Assembly (NCBI RefSeq): GCF_012926525.1
Contig: NZ_JABBNI010000063.1
Location: forward strand, 124,001 to 188,000
Reading direction: 5' to 3'
Source of the DNA: Clostridium muellerianum
GTDB lineage: Bacteria; Bacillota; Clostridia; Clostridiales; Clostridiaceae
Length of the DNA stretch: 64,000 bases
Shown here: positions 17,939 to 26,874 of the stretch, piece by piece
Layout of the letters: each line of letters opens with the position of its first letter
How positions within the stretch are numbered: the first letter of the stretch is position 1
Position numbers and translations under genes: made by a program
Notes under the pieces: model-generated
What the model saw: only the letters and a program-made list of their open reading frames with translations
The model's database searches: none
Told to the model about the DNA's origin: nothing

Positions 17939-18152
17939 AATATCATCTCCTTATTTTTGTTGTAGAAATGTAATGGAATTAATATTTTTTCACTTAAGTA
18001 AGTATTTCGTATTTTTCGACAATTTATTTGTTGTTGAATTAAATTCCGCTTTAATTTTAGTATATTCTACAGTTTAAATCATGTCAAATTTTAAAAATAA
18101 TGTGACGCAATATGCCCAAATTACTAATTGTAGTTAAATTTATATATTTCAT

Positions 18153-18212
18153 AAAAAAACCGTATCAATGAATTCGCTGCTTGATAGCTTTACAATTCTG
18201 ATACGGTTTTTT
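18153..18212. terminator. bidirectional terminator-type hairpin
   Basis: AAAAAAACCGTATCA and TGATACGGTTTTTT with a partly paired loop. It lies upstream of the c-di-GMP gene and beyond the repeat that follows ctc. Similar CCGTATT-type hairpins end two other transcripts at 49515 and 56462. Confidence 0.75.
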
Positions 18213-18264
18213 ATATTTAATATTTAATTATTCACTCTTAAGTATTAATGTTTAAATTATATTA

Positions 18265-18420
18265 GGCATATGAAAGAAAATAATAAGTCCAGATGCGAAG
18301 GATATTTTGCGTCAGGCAAGGAGGCAGGTTCTGCAGATAGTGAACTATCTAAGGGTTCTGCCGACGCCGCATGACGCAAAATAGACTAGTAGATGGACTT
18401 ATTATTTTTTTGAAGATGCC
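18265..18420. repeat. TA-flanked structured repeat, family A copy 2, abutting the ctc stop codon
   Basis: 156 bp, nearly identical to 8184-8338 through the whole core, with the same nested arms (AATAAGTCC/GGACTTATT; TATTTTGCGTCA/TGACGCAAAATA; AGATAGT/ACTATCT). It is flanked by TTA on both sides (18262-18264 and 18421-18423). The right TTA is the TAA stop codon of the ctc gene, so insertion preserved the reading frame end. The 3' end of the ctc mRNA will include this structure and it may serve as terminator or stabiliser. Confidence 0.9.
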
Positions 18421-19008
18421 TTAAGCCTCTGCTGCTGATTCTTCATCAGAATCTTCTACAGGTACATCCATTAATTTAGTTATAGTTGCATATACTTCAT
18501 TTTCTTTATCATGTATTTTTACTTGCTTGTCCAAATTAAAATCCTTTGAAGTAATAGTATCTCCTGCATTTTTTCCTGATGCATCTATATGTAGGACTTC
18601 AGGTATTAAATCTATCTTTCCTAAAACATCAACTTCTGTTTTGTGAATCTGAAGTTGTAGTTGTTTTTTTCCTAAAGCTGCTTCACCTTTAAATGTAATT
18701 GGAACCTGTACTTTTACTTCATGATCTTTAGATACAAGTTGTACATCTAGATGAATAATTTTGTTTGAAACTGGATGTCTCTGAATTTCTTTTATAAAAC
18801 CAAATTTCTTATCATCTCCACACTTAATCCACAACTTTACGTTTGAACCATGTTTAGCAAGAATTTTCATTAAAGATGTTTCTTCAAATTTTACTGGATC
18901 TGCTTTAGCAACACAATCACCGTAAATTACGCCTGGTATAAATCCTTCTTCTCTAAATTTTTTAGTTTTCTTTATTCTTTTAGCTGCATTTAAAATAATT
19001 TGTTTCAA
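18421..19008 (-). CDS. ctc: 50S ribosomal protein L25/TL5/Ctc
   Basis: 195 residues: an L25 domain (about 1-90, with FIPGVIYGD and the 5S-binding EIQRHPVSNKIIHLDVQ) followed by the TL5-type beta C-terminal domain with VPITFKGEAALGKKQLQLQ. The long Ctc form is usual in Firmicutes, where ctc is often a general stress gene. It binds 5S rRNA. The start is TTG with GGAGGAGTG upstream. The stop codon coincides with the target duplication of a repeat element. An unusually long ~190-base non-coding leader precedes it. Confidence 0.9.
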   Translation of the reverse strand: MKQIILNAAKRIKKTKKFREEGFIPGVIYGDCVAKADPVKFEETSLMKILAKHGSNVKLWIKCGDDKKFGFIKEIQRHPVSNKIIHLDVQLVSKDHEVKVQVPITFKGEAALGKKQLQLQIHKTEVDVLGKIDLIPEVLHIDASGKNAGDTITSKDFNLDKQVKIHDKENEVYATITKLMDVPVEDSDEESAAEA

Positions 19009-19009
19009 A

Positions 19010-19200
19010 ATAAATCACTCCTCCGGCTTTATTAAGCCTTTCTTGATTTTATTCAATCGCTAGCATCCGTAAGAGTTTTTGAGCTCCTTTTCTATTTACA
19101 GAAAAGTAAGTGGTTCGCACCAAATTAAAACGTGTTCTCTACTTATGCGGTAACGTTAGTGATTTAAATATTCACCTTTATTATACCACTGTTGTCCAGA
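19010..19200 (-). promoter_or_regulatory. long untranslated leader of ctc
   Basis: About 190 bases without a gene but less AT-rich than other intergenic DNA here. On the minus strand it contains a CTTTTC/GAAAAG hairpin and short self-complementary blocks near CTCTTACGGATGCTAGCG. No known riboswitch or ribosomal leader motif is recognised; that it is regulatory is only a guess. Confidence 0.25.
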
Positions 19201-19223
19201 AGATAACTTCTATTTAAAAATAT

Positions 19224-19895
19224 TTATTTAACTTCAAATGATTCTACATTATATATACCACTTGCGTAAGCTCCATTATTTGAGTCCAATATAGTTATCT
19301 GAACACTTTTTAACGTATTTAGGCTTATAAAAGGAGATGCTATGGTAATTACTCCATTACTTCCCTTTGCAGTACCCACTCCACTTTGAAATGTTAAGTT
19401 ATTAGCAGTAGTTGACTTTGTAATATCATTACCATCTTGGTCTAACACTTTATAATTTATTTTTCCAGTAGTTCCACCATCAATACTTAATAAAGAAGTT
19501 GACGTTATTTCGATCTTACTAATTTTTTCAATACTAAAATGTATAAGTCTATCTTGCTTCATTTGTGTTCCTTTAGATGAATGTACTTGCTTTCCTACCT
19601 TTAAAGTGTAACTTTCACCTGCTATGTATCCTCCTGCTGGTGGATAAACTATTATACTTTTGTTATCATTACCTAATTGAAGACTTATACTTGCTTTAGC
19701 CCCCTTACTATCGGTAACTATAATTGCTTGCTTAGTTAAATCGTCATAACCAACAGGGCCTGTAAATTCAAGCATCCACTTTTTGTTGGTATATACCACT
19801 TGGTTGTCATTAACTTGAAATGCAAGTACATTTGTTGAAAACAATAAGCTTGTTCCTAAAATACACAATATAATTAATAGTTTCAGTTTTTTCAT
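19224..19895 (-). CDS. secreted Ig-like domain protein
   Basis: 223 residues. A signal peptide (MKKLKLLIILCILGTSLLFS..., cleavage after VLA-F near residue 26) is followed by an SbsA-type Ig-like domain (WMLEFTGPVGYDDLTKQAI, GGYIAGESYTLKVG) and a second beta-rich segment with QDGNDIT. Such domains are found in wall-attached and S-layer proteins. No anchor is present, so it is probably released or loosely bound. The ATG at 19895 follows GGTGG and starts the signal peptide; an upstream start would add 26 hydrophilic codons. Confidence 0.75.
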   Translation of the reverse strand: MKKLKLLIILCILGTSLLFSTNVLAFQVNDNQVVYTNKKWMLEFTGPVGYDDLTKQAIIVTDSKGAKASISLQLGNDNKSIIVYPPAGGYIAGESYTLKVGKQVHSSKGTQMKQDRLIHFSIEKISKIEITSTSLLSIDGGTTGKINYKVLDQDGNDITKSTTANNLTFQSGVGTAKGSNGVITIASPFISLNTLKSVQITILDSNNGAYASGIYNVESFEVK

Positions 19896-20032
19896 AAAAT
19901 AACCACCTTTGCATAAATATTTTAAAATTTTATATACATATTTAATATATACCTTATAAGAATATATTTCCACAAAATTATATAAATTGTCACTTTATAA
20001 ATAATATTTTTCTAAATTATAAAATAGTAAAA

Positions 20033-20052
20033 GCACACCTAAACAGGTGTGC
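20033..20052 (-). terminator. intrinsic terminator of the deo operon
   Basis: GCACACCT-AAAC-AGGTGTGC; on the minus strand it is followed by TTTTACTATTTT. It lies 58 bases after the pdp stop codon. Confidence 0.9.
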
Positions 20053-20110
20053 CTTTAATCATTTATTAATATGTTACACATACTATACCATAAATTATTA
20101 TTGAAAATTT

Positions 20111-21412
20111 CTATTCTGTAATTATTTTATGGATTAATACTGGTTTCTTTGCATCTGCACTAATTGTGATGTTTTCATAAATTTTAGCCTTTACTTCTTC
20201 TACATTTTCACGATTTGAGTAAATAGTCATAAGGGATTCTCCCTTTTCTACTTTGTCTCCTACTTTTTTACGAAGCATTATACCTACAGCTAAATCTATT
20301 TTATCTTCTTTTGTAGCTCTTCCTGCGCCTAAAAGCATTGCTGCAATACCAATTTCATCAGCTACCATATTTGAAACAAAACCACTTTCTTTAGCAGGAA
20401 CTTCAATCTTATATTTTGCTTGTGGTAATTTTTCTGGATTGTCAGCAATTGATGCATCTCCACCTTGGTTTTCAAGGAACATCTTAAATTTCTCTAATGC
20501 TTTACCATTCTTTATTGATTCAAGAAGTTTTTCTCTTGCTTCATCTAATGTACTTGCCTTCTTAGCTAATACAACCATTTGGCTTCCAAGAGTTAATACA
20601 AGTTCTGTTAAATCTTCTGGGCCTTCTCCTTTTAATGTATCAATAGCTTCTTTTACTTCAAGTGCATTACCAATAGCAAATCCTAGTGGTTGTGACATAT
20701 CAGAAATTATTGCCATAGTATTTCTTCCTACATTATTACCTATCTTAACCATTGCATGTGCTAATTGTTCTGCATCTTTATCTGTTTTCATGAAAGCACC
20801 TGCACCTGTTTTAACATCTAATACTATTGCATCAGCTCCTGCTGCAATCTTTTTACTCATAATAGAACTGGCAATTAATGGAATTGAATTAACAGTTCCA
20901 GTTACATCACGAAGTGCATATAATTTTTTGTCTGCTGGAGTTAGGTTACCTGTTTGTCCCATAACAGCAACTTTATCACGATTAACTAAGTCAATAAATT
21001 GATCTTTTGTGATTTCTACATGAAAACCTTTAATAGATTCTAATTTATCAATAGTTCCACCTGTATGTCCAAGACCTCTTCCAGACATTTTAGCAACTGG
21101 TACCCCTAAAGAAGCAACAAGAGGTGCTAGTACAAGTGTTGTTGTATCTCCTACACCACCAGTTGAATGTTTATCTACCTTTACACCATCAATAGCTGAT
21201 AAATCAATAGTTTCTCCAGAATTAACCATTGCCATTGTTAAATCTGCTCTTTCGCGATCATTCATATCTTTAAAATAAATAGCCATTGCTAAAGAACTTG
21301 CTTGATAATCAGGAATTGTTCCATTAGTATAACCTTCTATAAAGAAGTTAATTTCTTCTGTTGTTAATTCTCCTCCATCACGTTTCTTAGCAATTATATC
21401 TACCATTCTCAT
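20111..21412 (-). CDS. pdp: pyrimidine-nucleoside phosphorylase
   Basis: 433 residues, the usual PyNP length. It splits thymidine, deoxyuridine and uridine with phosphate into base and (deoxy)ribose-1-phosphate. The family signature [19 protein letters not shown], the phosphate-binding [11 protein letters not shown] and the Lys of [21 protein letters not shown] are all present. The ATG at 21412 follows AAGGTGG; a GTG four codons earlier would swallow this site. It is the last gene of the nupC-deoB-pdp run, whose sugar phosphate product goes to DeoB. Confidence 0.95.
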   Translation of the reverse strand: MRMVDIIAKKRDGGELTTEEINFFIEGYTNGTIPDYQASSLAMAIYFKDMNDRERADLTMAMVNSGETIDLSAIDGVKVDKHSTGGVGDTTTLVLAPLVASLGVPVAKMSGRGLGHTGGTIDKLESIKGFHVEITKDQFIDLVNRDKVAVMGQTGNLTPADKKLYALRDVTGTVNSIPLIASSIMSKKIAAGADAIVLDVKTGAGAFMKTDKDAEQLAHAMVKIGNNVGRNTMAIISDMSQPLGFAIGNALEVKEAIDTLKGEGPEDLTELVLTLGSQMVVLAKKASTLDEAREKLLESIKNGKALEKFKMFLENQGGDASIADNPEKLPQAKYKIEVPAKESGFVSNMVADEIGIAAMLLGAGRATKEDKIDLAVGIMLRKKVGDKVEKGESLMTIYSNRENVEEVKAKIYENITISADAKKPVLIHKIITE

Positions 21413-21429
21413 TTTAACTACCACCTTAT

Positions 21430-22611
21430 CTATTTTAAATTTTGTAAAAAGCTCTCACCATACTTTGGCATTTTTACATTGAAATTATCTGCAACTGTTG
21501 CACCTAAATCAGCAAATGTTTTTCTTATTCCTAGGTTATTTCCTTCTTTGAAGCGTTTTGAATACGCAAGTAATGGAACATATTCTCTTGTATGATCTGT
21601 TCCAGTATAAGTTGGATCATTTCCATGGTCTGCTGTAATTAATAGCAAATCATCTTCTTGCATTTTTTCAAACACTTCAGATAATCTTTTATCAAATGCT
21701 TCTAATGCATCTCCATAACCAATTGGATTACGACGATGTCCATAAGCTGCATCAAAATCTACTAGGTTAAGGAAACTAATACCATGGAATTCTTCATCTA
21801 ATACTTCAATAAACTTATCCATACCATCCATATTAGATACAGTTCTAACAGCCTTAGTAACGCCTTCTCCATCAAAAATATCTGATATTTTTCCAATTGC
21901 AATAGAATCTAATCCTGCTTGCTGCAAATAATTCATTACTGTTTCACCAAAAGGTTTTAATGCATAATCATGACGATTAGAAGTTCTCTTAAATGTGTCT
22001 GCAGTTTTACCAACAAACGGTCTAGCAATGATTCTTCCTAATGTATATGGTTCATCTAGTGTTATTTCCCTACAGTACTTGCAAATCTTATACAATTCAT
22101 CTAATGGTATAATTTCTTCGTTTGCAGCAACCTGAAGTACAGAATCTGCTGATGTATATACTATTAATTCCCCTGTTTTAAGCTGTCTTTCCCCTAATTC
22201 CTTTAAAATTTCAGTTCCACTTGCAGGTTTATTTGCAATAACCTTTCTACCAGAAAAATCTTCAATTTTTTTAATTAATTCATCTGGAAATCCATTTGGA
22301 AATACACGAAAAGGCTTATCAATATATAACCCCATCATTTCCCAATGTCCTGTCATTGTATCTTTTCCACAAGAAGCTTCTTGCATTTTTGTAAAATAAG
22401 CTTTTGGATGTTCTGCCTTTTCTACGCCTTTAAGTTCATAAATATTTGATAATCCTAAAGCTGACATATTAGGCATGTTTAAACCATTCTTTTCCTCAGC
22501 GATATGTGCTAATGTATTTACACCAAAATCATCAAATTCTTTTGAATCTGGGGCTTCACCTATTCCCACAGAGTCCATAACAATAATATGTATTCTTTTA
22601 AATGGCTTCAT
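21430..22611 (-). CDS. deoB: phosphopentomutase
   Basis: 393 residues of the alkaline phosphatase superfamily. It converts (deoxy)ribose-1-phosphate to the 5-phosphate. [13 protein letters not shown] holds the first metal ligand, [13 protein letters not shown] the phosphorylated Thr, and [19 protein letters not shown] the second metal site. The ATG at 22611 is preceded by AAGGGAT; an ATG six codons earlier lies upstream of that site. It sits between nupC and pdp with short gaps. Confidence 0.95.
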   Translation of the reverse strand: MKPFKRIHIIVMDSVGIGEAPDSKEFDDFGVNTLAHIAEEKNGLNMPNMSALGLSNIYELKGVEKAEHPKAYFTKMQEASCGKDTMTGHWEMMGLYIDKPFRVFPNGFPDELIKKIEDFSGRKVIANKPASGTEILKELGERQLKTGELIVYTSADSVLQVAANEEIIPLDELYKICKYCREITLDEPYTLGRIIARPFVGKTADTFKRTSNRHDYALKPFGETVMNYLQQAGLDSIAIGKISDIFDGEGVTKAVRTVSNMDGMDKFIEVLDEEFHGISFLNLVDFDAAYGHRRNPIGYGDALEAFDKRLSEVFEKMQEDDLLLITADHGNDPTYTGTDHTREYVPLLAYSKRFKEGNNLGIRKTFADLGATVADNFNVKMPKYGESFLQNLK

Positions 22612-22635
22612 ATTAATCCCTTCTTTCATCTACTA

Positions 22636-23817
22636 TTATACAATTAAACCAACCACAGTTGCTGTTAATACACTTACTAGTGTTGCACCATATAGTAATT
22701 TTAATCCAAAACGAGCAACTACATTTCCCTGCTCCTCATTAAGTCCTTTTACTGCTCCAGAAATAATTCCGATAGATGAGAAATTTGCAAAGGAAACTAA
22801 AAATACAGAAACAATAGCTGTTGATCTCACAGATAAACCTAAGTTTCCAGTTGATAAAGTAGTCATTGCAACAAATTCGTTAGATACTAACTTTGTTGCC
22901 ATTACACTTGCAGCTTTTATTGATTCATTTAAAGGTACACCCATTAAGAATGCAAATGGAGAAAATACATATCCAAGCATATCTTGGAATGATATACCAA
23001 AAACGCCCTTAAATATTGCATTGATCATAGCTATTATTGCTACAAATCCAATCAACATAGCACCAACTGTAATTGCTACTTTAAATCCATCCATTATGTA
23101 TTCGCCTAAAACTTCAAAAAACGTTTGTTTCTTTTCATTTTGAACTACTAAAATATCTTGATCCTCTGTTACAGTATATGGATTTATGATAGAAGATATA
23201 ATAAATCCTCCAAACAGATTTAAAACAAGCGCTGTTACAACATATTTAGGCTTTATAAGAACCATGTAAGAGCCAACGATTGACATAGATACTGTTGACA
23301 TAGCTGATGCACATAAAGTGTATAAACGATGTTCTGGTAATAAACCAAGTTGTTTTTTTACTGATATAAATACTTCTGATTGACCAAGTATAGCTGACGC
23401 TACTGCGTTATAAGACTCTAATTTACCCATACCATTAACTTTACTTAAAGCTAGTCCAATATATTTTATTACGAAAGGTAGTATCTTCCAATGTTGTAGA
23501 ATACCAATTAAAGCTGAAATAAACACAATTGGTAAAAGAACATTTATAAAAAATGTTGATTTTCCTGGATTCATCAATCCACCAAATACAAAATCTACAC
23601 CTTCAGCTGCACACTTAAGAAGTGCTTGAAATCCATTTGATATTCCACCTACTAAAAAATTACCAACTCCTGTGTTTAGTAAAATAAAACCAAGTATGAA
23701 TTGTAAAACAACCATTGTAATGATAGGTCTAATTTTTACATTCTTTTTATCATTACTAGCAACCCATGCAAGGCCTATAACAACAATTAGTCCAATTAGT
23801 CCAATAATATATTTCAT
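22636..23817 (-). CDS. nupC: concentrative nucleoside transporter, NupC family
   Basis: 393 residues and about nine membrane segments. CNT-family marks: LLPIVFISALIGILQHW, GKLESYNAVASAILGQSEVFI (nucleoside-binding) and AMSTVSMSIVGSYM. It imports nucleosides by proton or sodium symport and so feeds the salvage enzymes around it. GGGGGAGC precedes the ATG. A 200-base gap with a hairpin (23939-23986) separates it from deoC, so nupC-deoB-pdp may be partly uncoupled from deoC. Confidence 0.95.
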   Translation of the reverse strand: MKYIIGLIGLIVVIGLAWVASNDKKNVKIRPIITMVVLQFILGFILLNTGVGNFLVGGISNGFQALLKCAAEGVDFVFGGLMNPGKSTFFINVLLPIVFISALIGILQHWKILPFVIKYIGLALSKVNGMGKLESYNAVASAILGQSEVFISVKKQLGLLPEHRLYTLCASAMSTVSMSIVGSYMVLIKPKYVVTALVLNLFGGFIISSIINPYTVTEDQDILVVQNEKKQTFFEVLGEYIMDGFKVAITVGAMLIGFVAIIAMINAIFKGVFGISFQDMLGYVFSPFAFLMGVPLNESIKAASVMATKLVSNEFVAMTTLSTGNLGLSVRSTAIVSVFLVSFANFSSIGIISGAVKGLNEEQGNVVARFGLKLLYGATLVSVLTATVVGLIV

Positions 23818-23938
23818 CTTATGCTCCCCCTTGATGATTATAATTAAATGTCATAAAGTCATATAACGATTACATTAAATGTATCATGTAACATATATTG
23901 TCTCTACCCATTTTTCAACAAATTTCTAATGAATTTTA

Positions 23939-23986
23939 ACATCCAGCTTTGTATTTATACTTTAAAAATAATACAGAACTGGATGT
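23939..23986 (-). terminator. hairpin in the deoC-nupC gap
   Basis: ACATCCAG...CTGGATGT, extended inward by TTTGTATT/AATACAGA. On the minus strand the following T-run is weak (TTAAAATT), so it may attenuate transcription or mark an RNA processing site rather than end the transcript. Confidence 0.5.
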
Positions 23987-24028
23987 AATTTAAACTAAAA
24001 ATCAAAAATAAGTACTAACCTATTTTTA

Positions 24029-24673
24029 TTATTCAGAAATAATAGCGATTCCTGCACTTGCTCCAATACGAGTTGCTCCTGCTTCAATCATTGCCATAGT
24101 TTCTTCTTTAGTGTGAATACCACCAGAAGCTTTAACGCCCATATCTTTTCCTACTGTTTTACGCATTAATGCAACATCTTCTGCTGTAGCTCCACCTTTA
24201 GAAAAACCGGTTGATGTTTTTACAAAATCTGCACCAGCTTTTTTAGATAACTCACAAGCTCTTACTTTTTCTTCTTCTGTTAAAAGACAAGTTTCAATAA
24301 TTACCTTAACTAATGCTTTTCCTTTTGCTGAATCAACAACAGCTTTAATATCTTTTTCTACATAAGCATAATTTTTATCTTTTAATTCACCTATATTAAT
24401 AACCATGTCTACTTCTGTAGCTCCATTTTCAATGGCATTCTTTGCTTCAAATGCTTTTGTTTCGGATGTATTAGCTCCAAGAGGAAATCCTATAACAGTA
24501 CACACATCAACCTCTGTACCTTTTAATTCATCGCTTGCTAACTTAACCCATGTTGGATTAACACAAACAGATGCAAATTTGTATTGTTTTGCTTCTCCTG
24601 TTAACTTTAAGATTTGTTCTTTTGTTGCATCTGGTTTCAATAATGTATGATCAATCATCCCCGCAATATTCAT
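24029..24673 (-). CDS. deoC: deoxyribose-phosphate aldolase
   Basis: 214 residues, class I aldolase. It cleaves deoxyribose-5-phosphate to acetaldehyde and glyceraldehyde-3-phosphate. The Schiff-base Lys is in [12 protein letters not shown] (near residue 150); the proton-relay Lys is in [10 protein letters not shown]. The ATG follows GAAAGGGG. It has its own promoter with a DeoR operator (24706-24760), separate from the cdd transcript, which ends at 24820-24849. Confidence 0.95.
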   Translation of the reverse strand: MNIAGMIDHTLLKPDATKEQILKLTGEAKQYKFASVCVNPTWVKLASDELKGTEVDVCTVIGFPLGANTSETKAFEAKNAIENGATEVDMVINIGELKDKNYAYVEKDIKAVVDSAKGKALVKVIIETCLLTEEEKVRACELSKKAGADFVKTSTGFSKGGATAEDVALMRKTVGKDMGVKASGGIHTKEETMAMIEAGATRIGASAGIAIISE

Positions 24674-24705
24674 TTTAAATCCCCTTTCACATTCATTGTA
24701 GTTCT

Positions 24706-24760
24706 ATAATAAAACTTTTTTGAACATTTGTAAACAGTAATATGAAATTTTGTTCAAAAT
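24706..24760 (-). promoter_or_regulatory. deoC promoter with DeoR operator
   Basis: On the minus strand, -35 TTTACA (24729-24734), 17-bp spacer, -10 TATTAT (24706-24711). The spacer contains a half-site ATGTTCAA, and just upstream is TTGAACAAAATTTCA (24743-24757), which matches the palindrome bound by Bacillus DeoR. The same layout recurs before cdd. Confidence 0.85.
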
Positions 24761-24819
24761 ATTCTTTTTATTAAAATTTTTAATTTATTCTAATAAGTTT
24801 TATTAAAAATTTGAAAATG

Positions 24820-24849
24820 AAAAAGTCAGATTTAGTCATCTGGCTTTTT
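24820..24849 (-). terminator. intrinsic terminator after cdd
   Basis: AAAAAGTCAGAT/ATCTGGCTTTTT with a short loop, followed on the minus strand by T5. It ends the cdd transcript ahead of the deoC promoter. Confidence 0.8.
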
Positions 24850-24906
24850 ATGCTATCATTTCATCTTATTAACTTATTTTTCCATTATACCATTACAGCC
24901 CATATA

Positions 24907-24920
24907 AGTAAACGCTTACC
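24907..24920. promoter_or_regulatory. cre-like site at the 3' end of cdd
   Basis: AGTAAACGCTTACC fits 12 of the 14 positions of the CcpA consensus (TGWAANCGNTNWCA). It overlaps the cdd stop codon and is ~170 bases before the deoC promoter. Catabolite repression of deoxynucleoside use is known in Bacillus; here it is only a sequence match. Confidence 0.35.
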
Positions 24921-25317
24921 TATCTAGGTCTTTTTTTGTAAATGCTCCTGGTAAAATTTCTTCCAATGTTTTAACTATATAATCACTTTCATTTCTTTTG
25001 CCTAAAATTATTTTAACATCCTCTGAACCAAATTCTGCTATTACCTGTCTGCAAATACCACAAGGATATGTATAATCATCTTCTATTCCTACTATAGCAA
25101 TTGCTTTAATAGTTCTATGGCCTTCTGATACTGCTTTAAATATAGCTGTTCTTTCTGCACAATTTGTTGCTCCATAAGAAGCATTTTCTATGTTACATCC
25201 TGTATATATTTTTCCATCTTCAGTAAGTACCGCTGCTCCAACTTTAAAATTAGAATAAGGAGTGTAAGCGTTTTCCCTTCCCTGTAAAGCCTTTGAAATC
25301 AACATCTTATAATCCAT
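24916..25317 (-). CDS. cdd: cytidine deaminase
   Basis: 133 residues, the tetrameric zinc enzyme that deaminates (deoxy)cytidine to (deoxy)uridine. The zinc site is complete: NCAERTA (Cys and catalytic Glu, about residues 54-60) and PCGICRQV (about 88-95). TPYSNFKVGAA binds the ribose. It links cytidine nucleosides to the phosphorylase Pdp. It is the first gene after deoR, with its own DeoR-type promoter. Confidence 0.95.
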   Translation of the reverse strand: MDYKMLISKALQGRENAYTPYSNFKVGAAVLTEDGKIYTGCNIENASYGATNCAERTAIFKAVSEGHRTIKAIAIVGIEDDYTYPCGICRQVIAEFGSEDVKIILGKRNESDYIVKTLEEILPGAFTKKDLDR

Positions 25318-25354
25318 TTTAACTTCAATCCCCTTTCAAATGTGATGTAGTTAT

Positions 25355-25408
25355 ATAATAAAACTTTTTTGAACATTTGTAAAGTTATCTGTGAAATTTT
25401 GTTCTCAA
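25355..25408 (-). promoter_or_regulatory. cdd promoter with DeoR operator
   Basis: On the minus strand, -35 TTTACA (25378-25383), 17-bp spacer, -10 TATTAT (25355-25360), half-site ATGTTCAA in the spacer and GAACAAAATTTCAC (25391-25404) upstream. About 30 bases are identical to the deoC promoter, showing a shared operator. Confidence 0.85.
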
Positions 25409-25409
25409 G

Positions 25410-26345
25410 TTAGTCCAAAAGTCTCTTTGCAGTAAATTGATCAGTAATTAAAACATTAGCATTTCTCCCCTTTAGTGCTCCTCGTATTGCTTTTTCTTTA
25501 CGTTTTCCGCCTGCAACTAAAATAGCTTTTTCTTTTTGTCTAAGTGCATCTAGGGATACTGCTATGGTACGACTATCAATTTCTTCATCACAAATTTCAC
25601 CATTTTCATCAAAAAATCTAGAGCAAATATCTCCTACGCTTTTTTGCTTCAATGAATTTTCCTCTTCTTCCGTTAAGTAACCTAACCGAAAAAACAATGC
25701 GCCATCTCGAACGGTACCAACTGTAAAAATGGCTATATTGGATTCCTTGCCCATTTGCATAATACTTTTTATATGGCGATCCTTTTCTACCATTTCTTTT
25801 ACAACGGCATTATCAAAAATCACTGGCAGTGGCAAATATCTTGGGACTGTCTGAAAAGCCTCAGCAAAAAGACTAGCTGTTTCATATGCATATGTGTTTA
25901 CTTCAGAATGACTAATTCCACCTTTTAGCTGAACTACTTCTACTCCTTTAAGGTTTTGACCTGTAAGCCTTTTTGCAACTTCATACATTGTTGTTCCCCA
26001 ACTTACTCCTATGATATCCCCATTTTTTATTGTTTCTTCTAAATACTCTGCCGCCTCTTTGCTAATGTATTCTCTGATAGAAGTATAATCATCCTTCGGT
26101 GAAAAAACCACACGTACATCATTTAATCCATACTTTTCTTTTAGCTGATAAGCTAATTTATCTAAATCTGCAAATGGATCAATAATGCTAATTTTAACGT
26201 AACCTTTTTCTTTAGCGTAATTAAGAAGTCTCGATATAGTTGGTCTCGATATTCCAAGTTGTGACGCAATTTGCTGTTGACTATAGTCTGACTGATAATA
26301 AAGTCTTGCTACTTCAACACTTAATTGTTGCTTTTCATTATCCAC
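25410..26345 (-). CDS. deoR: DeoR-type repressor of deoxynucleoside genes (SorC family)
   Basis: About 311 residues, same length and architecture as Bacillus subtilis DeoR, which is a SorC-family protein rather than an E. coli DeoR homologue. An N-terminal helix-turn-helix (YSQQQIASQLGISRPTISRLL, about residues 24-44) is followed by a sugar-phosphate-binding effector domain with GVSWGTTMYEVA. The inducer is probably deoxyribose-5-phosphate. I prefer the GTG at 26345, eight bases after AGGAAG; a GTG three codons earlier abuts that site. Two matching operators lie downstream before cdd and deoC. Confidence 0.9.
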   Translation of the reverse strand: MDNEKQQLSVEVARLYYQSDYSQQQIASQLGISRPTISRLLNYAKEKGYVKISIIDPFADLDKLAYQLKEKYGLNDVRVVFSPKDDYTSIREYISKEAAEYLEETIKNGDIIGVSWGTTMYEVAKRLTGQNLKGVEVVQLKGGISHSEVNTYAYETASLFAEAFQTVPRYLPLPVIFDNAVVKEMVEKDRHIKSIMQMGKESNIAIFTVGTVRDGALFFRLGYLTEEEENSLKQKSVGDICSRFFDENGEICDEEIDSRTIAVSLDALRQKEKAILVAGGKRKEKAIRGALKGRNANVLITDQFTAKRLLD

Positions 26346-26438
26346 AAGTCTCACTTCCTATTCCTATTCCTCTTACTTTAATTCTTACACAATATTATAT
26401 ATTGATTTATCAAACAAAGCAAAAAAGGCTTTCACAAT

Positions 26439-26484
26439 AAAAAAACACTATACAGTTTATTTAAATTAAATAAGCTATTTAGTG
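26439..26484 (-). terminator. intrinsic terminator downstream of the Uma2 remnant
   Basis: CACTA...TAGTG arms with an inner TTTATTTAA/TTAAATAAG stem; on the minus strand it is followed by seven T. It seems to be the surviving terminator of the decayed gene at 26536. Confidence 0.7.
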
Positions 26485-26535
26485 CCTTTTACCACATTTT
26501 ATCTTCCAATCATATAACTACCAGGAAACTGAAGT

Positions 26536-26697
26536 TTAATAAAAAATATTCTTTAACTCCATTGATAAATCATTAAATATATTGCAATTAGTAATATCAT
26601 CTTTAAAATAAACAATTGGCTCATTATAAGATTGTGTTTCTTCATTAAATGTAAATACATGCACATTTCTATTTTGAGATGATACTATCCAATAATT
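26536..26697 (-). pseudogene. C-terminal remnant of an Uma2-family (DUF820) endonuclease-fold protein
   Basis: The minus strand reads NYWIVSSQNRNVHVFTF, then NEETQSYNEPIVYFKDD and NIFNDLSMELKNIFY before a stop. This resembles the end of Uma2-family proteins (PF05685): a (E/Y)YWIVDPENR-type strand, a VEVY strand, a Y/V-rich strand and a final IFP-L-L-L-IF helix. An in-frame stop lies directly upstream (26698-26700) and no start or N-terminal core exists, so about two thirds of the gene is gone. Family assignment is by pattern only. Confidence 0.55.
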
Positions 26698-26874
26698 TTA
26701 TTATAATAAACTTTTTTTTAATTTTAAACAAATATTTTTTCTTATAATAAGGCCAAAAGTACTCTAAATTCTATCTTAGCTTCATTTTTAACATTTATAA
26801 AAATTTTAGATTTGTGATATAATATTCTATGGATTTTTTAAACGTTTTACTAACATCTAAAAGGAGGACAAGCT

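Larger units (their letters stand above)
26355..26874. other. intergenic region with remnant gene and EamA promoter
   Basis: Apart from the Uma2 remnant and its terminator, it holds a probable promoter for the transporter gene: TATAAT at 26818-26823 with a weak TTTATA about 18 bases upstream. Nothing else is recognised. Confidence 0.5.

Noticed and set aside
20253-21002. 249-codon open frame opposite pdp
   Set aside because: It is a mirror of the pdp coding strand with biased composition, no ribosome site, and pdp itself is certain.
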